64,000 nt of DNA from Chrysaora quinquecirrha (GCA_014526335.1 JACTAT010000022.1:2697436-2761435), one strand, 5' to 3'; counted from the stretch's first letter, positions 25,201-37,600 are shown. The notes: generated by a model not told the origin, from the sequence alone. Program-made: numbers and translations.

Positions 25201-27441
25201 TCAATCCATCCATCCATCCATCGATCTATCCATCCATCGATTCGTCAATCTATCTAACTAAAACACTGCTGCACAGGGCCCTAGAATTAAGCTATAACGC
25301 AAGTCTAGGTTAGTAAATTTAGCATTCGTACATGCTCAATAACCAAATATATATTAAGTAGGTAAAAAGCTTCTTGAAAGCTTGGAACGACTGAATTTCT
25401 TCATAACCATTTCTTTCGTTTCAGTGGAATTGGTTAACATTGAATATGATACGATTGATTCATGGAAAGAACCAAAACATCTATCAGTCATTGCTGGATG
25501 TATGAAAGGTAATTATTTAAAAGCACTTACTAACTGACTAACTTGAATTAGTTGTCATTCATTCAATTGCCCAGTGCTCGTCAGACCCCATTGAGACAAG
25601 AGTAACTGGAGGATCAGCTTTGGTCTGATCCAGAGCCAGTTTTGGCTCAAAAACGCCTTCCATTTACACAGGATCTCTTGGACCCGTACCTTTTCTGGCT
25701 GTTTTAAACAAGTTGTGGATCTCTTCAGAAGCAGAGCCACCTTGTCCATGGGTCTGTTTAGATCCCATGTAAATGCTTTGGATCGGATCCAAACTGGTAC
25801 AACCCAGTTTCTCTCTTGTGAACAGATTCTCAATCATCTCTGAGTACTTTTATATACTGTTAGATCTCAAAGCCTAGTTTTCCTAACATGGTAGGTAATA
25901 GGTAATAATTGTACAATTTTCCTGACCTGGCTGGTCCTCCTCAGTCCCACTGTTTGTATTTTGTGATATTAAACTTGTACAAAATATTGGAAATTTTCTG
26001 TTTTAGAATTGGATTCATGTGCTGCTTTCAAGATAGCCTTCCGTCGACTTGCTAGAAGTTTGGTTTATTCATTATTAGACTTCGAATATTCGATTAAGTT
26101 TGTTGATTTCACCGGTCGTCCAGATGATGCTAGGCTTAATGTGAGTATTTATGATTGAAATTTATTGTAGTACATAATGATATACAAGTTATTTACATGA
26201 TATTTACGTTCATAATTTGCTATCGTCATCAGAGGGTCTTAGGGCCTAGCCAAACGATCAATGTTGGTCAAACATTTGAGATTTGGCTACAAACAATGTT
26301 TGACTGTTTGGCCACGTTGCAAAACATTTCTTGAAAAGCAAAGCTTCCTTTGGCAATGCTTCTGAAAAGCTTCAGAAGCATTTTTTCTGCTTGCTGCAAG
26401 AAAGAATGTTTAATGAGCAATGCTTGGTGATGTGGCCAAACGATCAAACATTTTTGTTGATTAGCAGTTTTCAGATGTTTGACCAACAATGTTTGAAATT
26501 TTGGACAGGGCCTTAGTCATATTACATAGTCATTTGATATTCAACAGTGACGCGATTCCCCCTTTTTAAAAAGTAACAGTGTTCTATTTGTAACAGAATA
26601 ACTTTTCGTCTGATTCTGTAATATTCATTATTTCAACAGAATCTGTTCTTTACAAACATATTTGAGAAGCTCTTGTATAAGCTTATAAAGTTGTCGTTTG
26701 CATTTCAGACTCTGCCTGGGTTCAAGATTTGGAAGAATGGAAAAGAATATAAACTAAAGGGAGAGATTGATTATGATTCAATGTTGGCATTTTCAAAGGA
26801 AAATTTGAGGTAACTGATTTTTCTCGGGGTTGTCATTACTGGTGAATACTAGGATAGATATTTAGCGCCATTTGCTAGGATTTCTGTAGAAGACTTTGAT
26901 AGAGATTTCGACCCTGGCTATGACACTAGCAGGCATCTGCTCGAATCTCGACCATGCTGAGTTTCTAACACAACACCACAAGCCAGCTAGATTAGACCAC
27001 GACGCCATAGCACCTTCAAGTCGCGTGGGACATTATAATGGGAAATAAACAGTTCCAATGTCAGCTATTATTTAAATCTATTTGTGACTAAGCGACATAA
27101 CGTTTCTGCCTTTTTTGCAGTCCAAAAGTAAGATATTTTCCATTGAGTGGCTCAGACCATATTCAAATCCCACCTGAGGAAGATCCTAGAGGAAATCTCA
27201 TGACAGAAAATGGAGAAATGGAAGAGGATGAAACTGAAGAAAACCAACAAAGTTGTGAGTAATTTTTCAATGAATCTGAAGACAGATTTTTATTTTGTGT
27301 AAGTATTGGGGGCATCCCCAGAATCATCGTTGACATTTCTATAGCCTGACACCCCGTAGTAAGTTAGTTAGTTAGTTACTTAGTAAGTTAGTTAGTTAGT
27401 TAGTTAGTTGGTTAGTTGGTTAGTTAGTTAGTTACTTAGTA

Positions 27442-27494
<53 letters not shown>

Positions 27495-27654
27495 ACCAGT
27501 TAGTTATTTAGCTAGTTAGTTAGTTAGTAAGTTAGTTATTTAGCAAGTTAGTTAGTTTGTTAGTTGGCTTGTTAGTTAGTTAGCTTGTTAGTTAGCTAGT
27601 TAGTTAGTTAGGTAGTTAGGTAGGTAGCTAGTTAGTTTGTTGGTTAGTTGGTTG

Positions 27655-27686
<32 letters not shown>

Positions 27687-30600
27687 TTTACAAAGTTAGT
27701 TAGTTAGTTAGTCAGTTATTTACATAGATAGTAAGTTAGTTAGCTAGCTAGTCAGTTAGTTAGATAGTTTCGTTAGTTTGGTACACACACAGACGCTTGC
27801 TGTCTTCTCAAGGTATGGGTTTCTGTGCTAAACACAGAGGGACCACTAAATTATAACCCAGGGCTTGTCTAAGCCGTGCAACCTAAGTCATTCCTCTTGA
27901 TGTGACCAAACCTCTTGCCTTTTGCCTTAGAATTACAGAGAGCTGGGGACTCCTACACTCTTCGTGGCAAGTTTGACCTTGTTAGGGATCGAACCTGCAA
28001 GCATAGATGGCTAGCCCGACTCACTCATCTCTTTGCCATTCTGACCGTAAAATGGTAATGAATTATAACATATTGTGCTATTTTTTTTTGGACAGTGGTG
28101 GAAATGGAAGATGATGTGATGAGTAAATTGGCAGTGAATACTCTGAAGAAAGGAATTCAAGATGAAAATGTCACATCTTTGACTGAAAAAACATTCAACA
28201 AGACCAGAGATGAAAATGAATTAATGATCACTTTGTTTTATTTGCGTTGTAAGTAAAAAATTATCTTTTTAGCTTTCCTGTTTATTTTGTTTGATCTTAT
28301 GATGGAATTGTGAGAGGTTTGTATCAGAAGGACAGACCTTGAACTGAAGCGTGACAAGTGCAACATGCCCAACGTTCTAGAACTGTGTTCTGACTAGTTA
28401 CCATAAAAAAGGAACTAGCTGCCAATCAGTTTCAGAGTGGGTGCTTATGTCGACAAGTCAGTTGTGATAAATAAGCAGTCTTAGCGATGACTGTGAAAGA
28501 CTTTCAATTACCCTCAATGACAATGCATGCTTTTTATTTTGTAAAGAACCTAGCTCAAGGTCTAGTTCTTAACGTTTCTTTATTTTTGGACCTTTTTAAT
28601 CACTAAATAGTTCCTTAGTTCTAACTGCATATTTAGTGCCATTACTTTTATAAAGAGACGCCTGCATGTAAGCAAAGCTTCCAACTACTAGAGGAAACAT
28701 TTGTTACATATATGAAATGCATTTATGCGAGTTTTGACTGCAAATTAATGGAACTGATTTCCTAATTCCTGATTGCTTGCACTGATAAAATGTTCAAAAA
28801 AGTAGCTTAGCAATCTTAACTTAAGTTGTACAAGTTCTAATTTTTCGAGCTTCTATATGATAGTTCCTTAATGAAGTGGTTATTTGTAAAAACAAGCATG
28901 TATGGTGACCAGACTTAAAGTTTGCAGTTACTAGTGTGAGCTTGTTCAGTTCTTTTACCCCATTTTTAACAATGTCATCCCATAAATAGCTTCTTAAATA
29001 ACTTGTTTTGTTTTTAAGGGTGCGTTAAAAGCATCATTTTCCGAGATTCTTATGCAAAGGTTGCTGAAACAATAGAGAAAGCGAACAATCTAGTCAAGAC
29101 TGCTGTCACCAGAGTCGACTGTTTTAACTGGAATGAACTTTGTCATAAGGAAAATGTTGTACGATATCCAGTTATCAAAGTTTACAGGTAATTATCCAAC
29201 ATTCTCTAGATTTATCCAGAGGATTCTTAGTACAAAGTTGCGAGTAGTGAGTTTATTAATATTCACACCAATTTTCCAGGAAAGGAATTTCCCCAATAAC
29301 ATATACTGGTGCCTATGATGTTGACACACTTGTGCAAACGATTCAGATGCTCCAAGCTCCAGTTTTGAAGAAATTGGCTGATGGCAATAGTTTAAAGATG
29401 TTTACTGATGGTGACAAGCAAGCATCACAAAGCCCAGCATCTGTTTTAGGCATTTTCAAATCTGAAGATGATAGTGGTATGTTTGAGGAGGTTTTTTTTC
29501 GTTATGAACAATATAAGGAATAGACGACTACTTTTCCATTAAAGAAGTTTGGTTAGCAAAGGGGCTCGTAATGCCATTTTATGATATCAAGGATATATAT
29601 TGCCTGGTCCCCTGAAAACAGCAAGAAACCTTCATATATCCTTCTCCAACTCTCATGTATTACAAGCTTTGTTCCCCAACTCTAGTCTTGATGCTCTTAC
29701 TTCTGTAGAATTTCAGTTTTGCATTTTGCTAAATTGATTTTGCAATTTTGATTTTGATTTTCAGAGCTTGCAACATTTAGAGGCGCTGCAGAGCAGATGT
29801 TTGGACAATATTCATTTGCATATGTAGCTGGTAACATGGCAAAGCAAAGGTAGGTTATAATTGCGATAAAGAATGGAAACATCATAGGGCACATAGTGAA
29901 TACTTAAAAACTATTACCCTATTATATTTGTGCTTCATATCATAATGGTAGTTTATATTTTCAGAGTCAGAAGAGGCATTAATTCCTTGGCATTTTTTAT
30001 TTATAATAATAACCGTTGGATAGTAACCAACTCTATCTTTGAGACCATGTTTTGTTGATTTTTTCAGTGCTCAGTCCATGCATGCTAGCCTTCCATCATT
30101 CATGGTATTAAAGAGAAATGATCCAGTTGAAACTATGGTGAAAGGTGAAGATTTCAACAACATGAAAGAATTTATCGAGAAACACAGCGTACCGTCATTT
30201 GTAAGTAAATTTGCTGCTTCATTTTTAGACATCTATTCTTCCAATTCTAGTCTATTTTTCTCACTTTATTTAAGTCACTATTGTCCTAACGTATGGGACA
30301 ACGTCACTTTGTTTATTTCACCTCATCTATGCTACCTGCTTTTTTGGACAACTAAAAATATGCTTGACCTTAAAATTATCTTTCCTATTAACAGGGCGAG
30401 CTCACTGCATTGAACTTTCCAAAATACAATATGATTGGAAAGCCACTCGTCATACAATTCAAGCAAAGAAACGACACGTCAATGGATAGAACACTTAAGT
30501 CTTTATCTGGCAAAACGCAATCTGTTATGGTTACTTGGATGGACATGTAAGCTTGACACAATATTTTTGTTTCTTAAACTGTTTTGATACAGCCCAAAAA

Positions 30601-32544
30601 GTCAGAAATTAACTCAAAAGACTTTTACATGTTATTAGAGGTTTGCATCACGAAAGAAAGATCATCTTCCCGACAACTAAAACATGAAATATAGAAATGA
30701 GTACTAAGTATGCTTCTTTGAATGAGAACAGTCATGACGACCTGATGAGGAGGTCAATCGAAAGGCCTGCTATTTCAAGGGAGAGCGCTTATTCGAGGAA
30801 ATGTGGTTCCTCCAAGATATCCTAGTAGGTTACAGAAGATTTTAAGTGGCTGGATAGAAAAGATTTTTAATTTTGTTTTTTTACGAGAAATATTTGTTTG
30901 TTTCTCTCATATCATTTGTATTCTTAGAACATCGACTTTGACTTGTTGTTACAAAAATCTTTTATGCTTTAGGGACAAGACGGTGACTCAAGAAATCATG
31001 AAATCTTACAACGTTATGAACATGAACAAACCTGTTGTTGTTTTAGTTAGTCACAAAAAGGTGATCAACATTTTTATTCATTGAATTTCTTATGTGAAGT
31101 TTCTTAATTTTTCTAAAATTCTAAACAATTTTAGGGTTGACATACGTAAAGTGTTGATTTTCTTCTCATAAGAATTAGTCGTTTCACTGTTCTTAATTTC
31201 AATAGATTTTTCCACACGTGGCGTTACACAACGAACCAGGACTTCAAACTTGGACTGCATGATTAGAGAGCCAATAACGTTTCCACTGAGCATTAGAGCT
31301 CAATTCATTCGTCAAACAGCTCTCTAAATCATACAGCCCAAGGCTCTCCTCTCTCCTCATGTTTGACTTTGTGTTTCAGCTATGTTGAGCCTTCTTCAGT
31401 ACCAAACAAACTGATATATATTTTCCATGATTGACAAACATTAGGATATTTTTCCCACGAAGGATATACCACAACGGATGGATTATGGACTGCATGGCCA
31501 GAAAATGGTGTTTCCGCTGAGCTTTGGGCCTTGGCCTTGGAATGCCCATTTGAATTCAATAAATCGTTTCTTTATATTTTCAGGCAAAAATATACAAATA
31601 TACAAAAGGCAACGATGTAAATATTTTATTAAAATGGACGAAGGACTGCCTTGCAGATAAAGTTGACCCAGTCGGTAAGTGGGTGAATGAGACAGAACTT
31701 TACTTATGTATTTTCATTGACACACATTTTTTTAAGACACGTTGGCCCAGTATTGATAGTTTCTTGTATTTTTGTATCCAAATTTTGTTTACGCCCCTTT
31801 ATGAAACGACATACATCTTGATAACCCGTGTACATGCTGTACCAAAAATGTCTTGGGGCAATCGGGAAGAAAAAACTTATCGGGATGTTCATACCAATAT
31901 AGGGGGTAGGTAGGCATTTTTCCCCAAACAATTTAAGAACATTGACATTTGATCAGGAATTTCAGTGCCTTCCATTAAGTTTTGGCAATGATTGATTTAG
32001 TCTAACGAAATCTGATCTTTTTGCTCGATAGGTTGAAGGGGCCTCTTTTTGACTTAGCACATTGTAGGGCAAGAGTGCTACTTTTTGCACAGCTGTTGGA
32101 CAGGACTAGGGGCCCACTTGGGCAAATGTCCCACTACTTAGTATGTCAAAGAAAATTCCTGCAATGACAAAGAAAATAGCTTCCATTTGCCTTTGTGATT
32201 TTCCAAGGATGGTGTGATAACGAAATTTCATTATCGCGCAACAGTTCTGCAGTTACTATGATGTAATTATGATGTGATGGAAAGAAAGCTTGAGACCACT
32301 CGAGAATGGCTTAAGAATCTGTGGTAATGAATATTTCTTTTCTCCAACAGCGGTTTTAGAAGACAAGGAATGGAAGCCATTGAGAGAAGGATATGACTAC
32401 CTTGATTTAGTGAAAAAAGCTGAAGAGAGAAAGAAATATGGAGACACAACAATTGAACCATCAGAACAAGCGGACGAAGAAAATACTGAAGAAGCTGTTG
32501 CGTCAGAACAAATGAAGGAAAAACCACGCCGTGATGAACTTTGA
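19300..32544 (+). CDS. TXNDC16: TXNDC16/ERp90-like ER-lumenal thioredoxin-fold protein
   Basis: Complete 23-exon model, 951 residues, all phases closing: 19300-19486, 19703-19785, 19917-19990, 20536-20616, 21246-21367, 22191-22275, 22440-22575, 22811-22974, 23399-23501, 24430-24535, 25425-25508, 26007-26140, 26709-26809, 27121-27254, 28096-28248, 29019-29187, 29280-29476, 29765-29849, 30068-30200, 30395-30546, 30973-31060, 31584-31674, 32351-32544. The N-terminus is a signal peptide ([18 protein letters not shown]) and the last four residues are RDEL, an ER-retrieval signal. Repeated thioredoxin-like features are visible: VDCT near the N-terminus, a cis-Pro-like TLPGF, and YLRWCVKS at about 580-587 where an active CxxC would sit. 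No intact CxxC is seen, so a chaperone or scaffold role is likelier than oxidoreductase activity. An acidic linker follows the TLPGF domain and a charged tail precedes RDEL. The TXNDC16 assignment rests on architecture and length (human protein is somewhat shorter); another PDI-like family is possible. Confidence 0.75.
20219..20371 (-). mobile_element. tRNA-like SINE, family S1, copy 2
   Basis: Same layout as 10947-11105. The minus strand carries GTGTAATCCAGCTGACTCG and the B box GGGTTCGAGCC. It lies in the TXNDC16-like intron between 19990 and 20536. Confidence 0.6.
21444..21576. mobile_element. hAT-like MITE, 133 bp, with imperfect 8-bp duplication
   Basis: Ends aagggacaattcattcc and ggactgaaatgtccctca. 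The flanking 8-mers ATTGTGCC (21436-21443) and ATTGAGCC (21577-21584) differ at one base. Same family as 4447-4588. Confidence 0.65.
24069..24322. mobile_element. Foldback element, family F1, copy 1
   Basis: The ends agaaacatctttggaca and tgtccaaagatgtttct are perfect inverted repeats. Internal arms with cgtcagaaacagacc and tttatacccagatgc also pair. Related copies are at 48215-48450 and, partially, 48668-48760. Confidence 0.75.
24560..25256. repeat. Tetranucleotide satellite (atcc)n with higher-order period
   Basis: Nearly 700 bases of ccat units. Interruptions (atttatcattct, ttccatcc, catcaat) recur about every 60 bases, showing amplification of a compound unit. It starts about 25 bases after the donor of the exon ending at 24535. 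The long Ser/Ile/His/Pro frames are artefacts. Confidence 0.95.
26242..26512. mobile_element. Harbinger-like MITE, family H1
   Basis: Starts gggcctagccaaacgatcaa, ends ttttggacagggcc, and is flanked by TTA on both sides (26239-26241, 26513-26515). The middle repeats the motif tttgaccgtttggccacg in both orientations. Confidence 0.75.
26861..27017 (-). mobile_element. tRNA-like SINE, family S1, copy 3
   Basis: A diverged copy sharing tttagcgcca, gaccctggctatgacac and the ending catagcaccttc with the copies at 10947 and 20219. It is intronic in the TXNDC16-like gene. Confidence 0.55.
27358..27776. repeat. Tetranucleotide repeat (gtta)n
   Basis: About 100 units of gtta with scattered variants (gtaa, gttg, gcta), intronic in the TXNDC16-like gene. 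Confidence 0.95.
27785..28045 (-). mobile_element. tRNA-derived SINE candidate
   Basis: On the minus strand a tRNA-like head contains GGGCTAGCCATCTATGC followed by a perfect B box GCAGGTTCGATCCC. A tail of unrelated sequence follows down to 27785, where it abuts the (gtta)n array. Intronic. Confidence 0.55.
31205..31560. repeat. Diverged SINE-like repeats in the intron before exon 22
   Basis: Two related blocks share ggactgcatg and gtttccgctgagc or gtttccactgagc (about 31240-31295 and 31480-31530). The first resembles the tRNA-like repeat at 12190-12330. Function and boundaries are unclear. Confidence 0.35.
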
Positions 32545-32715
32545 ATCAAGTGGCTTTTTAGTTTGTTTTATCGTAATTTCTTGTGTTTAACTGAATTATG
32601 TAGCTATCCTGTTGAATTTTCTTTTGCTATGCACTCTCTTAAATTGCGTTCATTTAGGCCACTACATTTTTTCTTTCGTTCAACTTGAACAACCAAAGTG
32701 TCAGAGTTGGCCTAA

Positions 32716-32944
32716 GGCCCTGGCCAAACGATCAAACATTGTTTATCAAACATTTGAGATTTGCTTTACAAGAAATGTTTTACCGTTTGGCCAAGTCGCA
32801 AAACATTGCTTGTAAAATTTTTTTGCTTGTGATGAAAAAAGCAACAAGCAATTCTTATTTTCAAGTAATGTTTTGTGACGTGGCAAAACTGTCTAATTTT
32901 AAATGTTTGACAAACAATGTTTGATAGCCCCCCCCCCCAACGCC
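32716..32944. mobile_element. Harbinger-like MITE, family H1
   Basis: Begins ggccctggccaaacgatc and ends after tgtttgatag, a C-run and aacgcc. Flanked by TAA on both sides (32713-32715 and 32945-32947). It lies just downstream of the TXNDC16-like stop codon. Confidence 0.75.
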
Positions 32945-33060
32945 TAATGCACTTGCTTTCCGCTAACCAATTACGTATGTGTAAATGAACTACTTACTAT
33001 CAAAACATTATCATCCATATTTATTGTAGCACAGGAATGATATACAACTAGAAGCATTTA

Positions 33061-33442
33061 CACGCATTTTTTTTATAAGGAAGTTCGGCTCAGGGTCAGT
33101 ACTGAAAATTCCTTAACTGATGGTGAAAATTGAGTACTCAATATTCCTTAACAATTCCTTAACTTCTTACTTTGTGATTCTTAAAAACAACCAATGCTCA
33201 AGGAAATATGGGTCATAAAGTTTTCAGAAGACGAGTAGAAATGAATACTGATTGAAAACCATTGGCGATAAGTATTGCTTGCTCTGTTAATTCAAAACTT
33301 CATTTTTTTTTAATCGAAATGCTAAGTTAAAGAAAAATTCAGATTCCTTAGTAGTCTCTGGTCCAGTACTAGAAATTCCTTAAGTTTTTGCCAGCCCGAG
33401 TACTACCTTCCTTATAAAGCACTTCCTTATAAAAAATGCGTG
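33061..33442. mobile_element. TA-flanked MITE, family M1, copy 1
   Basis: Left end cacgcattttttttataagg and right end ccttataaaaaatgcgtg are inverted repeats flanked by TA, as in Tc1/mariner-type insertion. Nearly identical along its length to 51407-51789. Confidence 0.8.
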
Positions 33443-33889
33443 TAAATTTGCTAGGCTACTAACTGTATGATATTTAACGAAAAAGGGGATAATTATTTTT
33501 TTCGCAATTTAAATTTTGTAATTAACCATATATTTTCAATTCTTCTCTTTTTAAGAACTTCATTTTTTGTAGTTCTTTTTCAATTTTATCTTAATTGTTG
33601 TTGTAATCTATCTAACCGAAAGCTATCTAATTACAACATGAGCAATGGACTCGAAATTTTAACTTTAAAGTCTGATTAGCTTTTTGTTTTCTCACCTATT
33701 AATTATAAGATTTCGATTTTATTTATTAGTTGCAACTGAAGACCGACTGATCGATTTTGCTGCACTCTTCTCCCGGTACAGTTACTTGTATGCAAATTGC
33801 AACTATCCAGGAATTGATTGATTTTAACTGAATACCAATACCCTTCGTTTCAAAAGTACATTACACCCTTTTTGTTCCATTAAGCACTT

Positions 33890-34212
33890 AGCTGAAGGTC
33901 TACCTCCTAAACTTCCTTATTTCTGGACCTCTTTTAATTGAACTGTAGTTCGAAAAGTGCCTTATTTTCGGACCTCTTTTGGTTGGACAGTAGTTCGAAA
34001 AGTTCCTTATTTTGGGACCTCTTTTAATTGAACTGTAGTTCGAAAAGTTCCTTATTTTGGGACCTCTTTTAATTGAACTGTAGCTCTAGAAGTTGCTTAT
34101 TTTCGGACCTTTTTTGGTTGGACTGTAGTTCCAAAAGTTGCTTATTTTCGGACCTCTTCTGGTCGAGCTGTAGTTCCAAAAGTTCCTTATTTTCGGACCT
34201 CTTTTAATTTAA
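33890..34212. repeat. Minisatellite, about 60-bp unit
   Basis: Five or six copies containing tagttcgaaaagttcctta followed by ttttcggacctcttttaatt. The flanks (tacacccttttt near 33863 and tacacgctttttatt near 34232) suggest it expanded inside an M1-like element. Confidence 0.8.
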
Positions 34213-34265
34213 GCCCGTGAGCAGTAAAGTACACGCTTTTTATTCTATAAAGAACCATGACCATA

Positions 34266-34384
34266 AAAGGATCGAAATTTTTATTTTGCCTTCAAGGCGC
34301 AACCTGATTGGTTAGTAAAAGTCGAAGCTCCCGAACCAATCAGGTTGCGTCTATTGACGCAGAGTGTTATTTCGATCTTCTTTC
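34266..34384. repeat. Inverted repeat with paired CCAAT boxes upstream of RYK
   Basis: Arms gcgcaacctgattggtt (34297-34313) and aaccaatcaggttgcgt (34334-34350) pair at 16 of 17 positions. Outer arms with gatcgaaa and tttcgatc extend the pairing. It lies about 270-350 bases before the RYK start codon and could be a small foldback element, a promoter part, or both. Confidence 0.6.
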
Positions 34385-34620
34385 GAGATTTTAAAACTCT
34401 TTTTCTGCGCCTTCCCACCATTTTTCCTCCCCCCTATTTTTTCTTCCCTCTCATTTTAGCCCTTCGTAACTCATTTTGATTGTGATTGCCCCCCTGGAAA
34501 ACAAGGAATCAATTCAGAATTCTACAATTGAGGGAGTTCCCAGGGGGTTTAATCCTCAAGCTGAGATTTGTTTATGCCCCATGCAAAGCTGCGATCAAAA
34601 GCGCGATCGGAAATGACAAG

Positions 34621-37600
34621 ATGGTTGCTGAGATGAGCAGGTTTTCTTTAGAACGTTTCTTACTGATCATATTGTGTATGAAAACAGTCTCAACTGTTGC
34701 TCAAATAAACCTTTTTATTTCAACACAGCAATCGAAACAATTGATCGGTATGTATTCAAGTTTTTAAAGAAATTCATCGACAAATTTTACGCGATGTTGA
34801 TGTTACACAGGTAAAACGCTCGAGTAATCCTACACTGGTGAAATACCGAGGAAAGTGAAATACTGTGTAGTATTTCACGTGCTGTGTCATTTCACGGCTA
34901 CTGTAATACCATGAACTGTGTAATTCTATGTTGTATTTCAACTTTTTTTATTAGGCAGTGTAATGCTACACTGGTGAAATACCAAGGGAAGTGAAATACT
35001 GTGTAGTATTTCACCTGCTGTGTCATTTCACGGCTATTGTAATACCATGAACTGTGTAATTCTATGTTGTATTTCAACTTTTTTTATTAGGCAGTGTAAT
35101 CCTACAGTGGTGAAATACCAAGGGAAGTGAAATACTGTGTAGTATTTCACCTGCTGTGTCATTTCACAGCTATTGTAATACCATGAACTGTGTAATTGTA
35201 TGTTGAATTTCAGCCTTTTGTAATTACCACAATTAAATCCAATCAGAGACCTCAATTCACACCTTTTAAATATCACATGATTATTATTAGAGCCAATCAG
35301 AAATCTCCATTCAAGATGGCAGTTTAAAAATAAGGGTTGAGAACATAATAACTTTTCAGTTTGTCTTGCCTTGCTTTTCATTTTTCTGCAATTCAAAGTC
35401 TAGGCCAAAAAAGATTCAGGTCAATATGGATTACTTTTGAGTTAAGGTATCCTAGATAATAGTTTGATGTCAACAGCTTCCTCTGGCAATATGACAGCTG
35501 GTTGATTTTATAGCTGATAAGAAGAAACTGTGCAGTTAACAACATTAAATCAAGACTTGAAAAGTTCCTTTACAAAAGGTAGGAAAAATTTTAAAACTCT
35601 TTTAATATAAGAACTGATTTAGATTAATAGAATTTTTAAATAATTGTGTGTTTTTTGTTATGTGGCTAGCCTGATAATTCTTTTGGTAAACTAATATTGA
35701 GGTTTTTTTGACTGTTTATTTCAGGCAAAATTTCCAACAGCTGAAGTTGCTGCTTGCTAGAGTTTCATCATTCCTTGAATATTCCAAGTGAGTCATCTAC
35801 AACAAGCTTGCTAAGCTTTCACTTTTTTATCACCAGACTTTGATAAAATGATGACTATATCTAATTGCCTTATATTTTTTTAGAATGCTTTGAAAGAATT
35901 GGTGTCACCAATCCTTCCAAAAAGGTATGTCTATTTATGTTCTATGAAACTTCTCTTAAAAGTCTTGATGATTTTATCACAATTCATTATGTTGTGTTCG
36001 CAAATATTGTGCTAATTGTAAACTATAATTCTCTTACATTTTAGCTTTGGAAAAAAGCAAGTTATACCTTCACTGCTTGAATACGAGGACATTGAATGAA
36101 ACACAAGATACATTAACTGTTGTTTAATTTGTTTTATTATTGTTGCGATTGGAAAGATTGATTACAGAACTCTTACAACATTGTTATACTATGTTTAAAT
36201 ATGCAAACTTTCATTATTCTGTATTTCATTTGCGTGATTTTTGTAAGTAGTAAAGGATTTCTGATTTAAGTTCTATAAAGACAGTGCCTGTTGTGTTATT
36301 TGATCTTGAATTGCATTCATGTAGAATTACAGCGAAGTGGGTATTACACCACTTTGTCCTTACACATCGAATTACACAGTTTTGGCTTACACTAAATGGG
36401 AATTACACCTCCGTTGGATTTCACGTAGAATTACACGCCATTGGCTTGCACTAAATGGGAATTACACCTCCGCTGGATTTCACGTAGAATTACACGCCAT
36501 TGGCTTACACCAAAGTAGAATTACACCTTTGTGTCATTACAAGGTATGTAGGATTTCACGATTCGTCTAATCCTACGATGGATTACACGCGCGTAGAATT
36601 ACACGACGTGAGTTATTACACAGGTGATTTCACGTCGCCTTTCACGTAGTATTACTCGGGCGTTTTACCTGTGTTAGGCCTATATATTTTTTCTTTTCAT
36701 AAAGGGATTTTGGAATTTGCTGGACAATATTAGCTTTATCGCTTGTGAAATATTTCGCTATAACCTTTAGTTACCTTCATAAATCATTGCTGAATGGTTC
36801 TTGAGCAGTAGAATAGTTAACCCCAGGACAAAATCGATTAGAAAAACACTGACAGACAGGTTCAACAGGCAACAGGCTTGGTTTTTAACGGATGATTCTT
36901 CAGATCAGACAGACTTCTTGAGGTTAAGGCTTGTTTGCTTTACAGGCTTTTTGTAAAGTAGCCTAAATGTGAATGTGACCATGATGGGAAAGAAAAGCCT
37001 ATATGTTTCAACCAACCAAGGGGCCCAAGCACATCCTTACAATTTTAAGGTAATCAAAATTGACAACCTCTGGAATTTTTGGAAAAGTTTTGTTGTAAAA
37101 AACTGTTGATTTTGGTGTAGAAATAAATTTCGGACCCATCAGCCCATCTTCCCTCTGTAGCCAAGTTATCCCTCTAAACCCCTGTAACTGTAATGAAAAA
37201 CAAGAAACTAGAAAAGGAGATTACATTTTAGATACAAAGGTACAAAGTTATGCTGGTTATGCATGGTTGTCTTTTTTATCCGCTCTCTATTACAGCCAGT
37301 TTTCTAATATTCTCCTAGAAGATTCAAAACCACAAGCCACTTATAAAATCCCACAAAAACCAACCTCACATTCTAGTTTTTATCAGTGTCTTCAGTAAAT
37401 TCTTTGTTATCAAAATCATTGAAGTTATTTCATTTTGTCTTAGGATTGGAAAGTGAAATTAGCTACATAAGAGCAGGCCGTGAAAATAAAAATGCTATAA
37501 AGTATAATCTTCCAATTCCATTTGATGTCAGTCAGATTGTTTTTACATGGCAGAATTTCTTAGGAGGATTCCATCTGCATGAATCAGAGGTGACACCAAA

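Larger units (their letters stand above)
32545..34620. other. Intergenic between the TXNDC16-like gene and RYK
   Basis: Consists almost entirely of repeats listed separately: MITE 32716-32944, MITE 33061-33442, minisatellite 33890-34212 and inverted repeat 34266-34384. The 33460-33830 stretch shows nothing recognisable. No canonical AATAAA was noticed soon after the TXNDC16-like stop. Confidence 0.6.

Noticed and set aside
24424..25261. 277- and 238-codon frames rich in His, Pro, Ser and Ile
   Set aside because: Only the first 35 codons of the longer one are an exon; the rest is the (atcc)n satellite.
30738..30768. Hammerhead-like ctgatga...gaaa in a TXNDC16-like intron
   Set aside because: The segment between the two motifs does not form a stem II, so a chance match is likelier.
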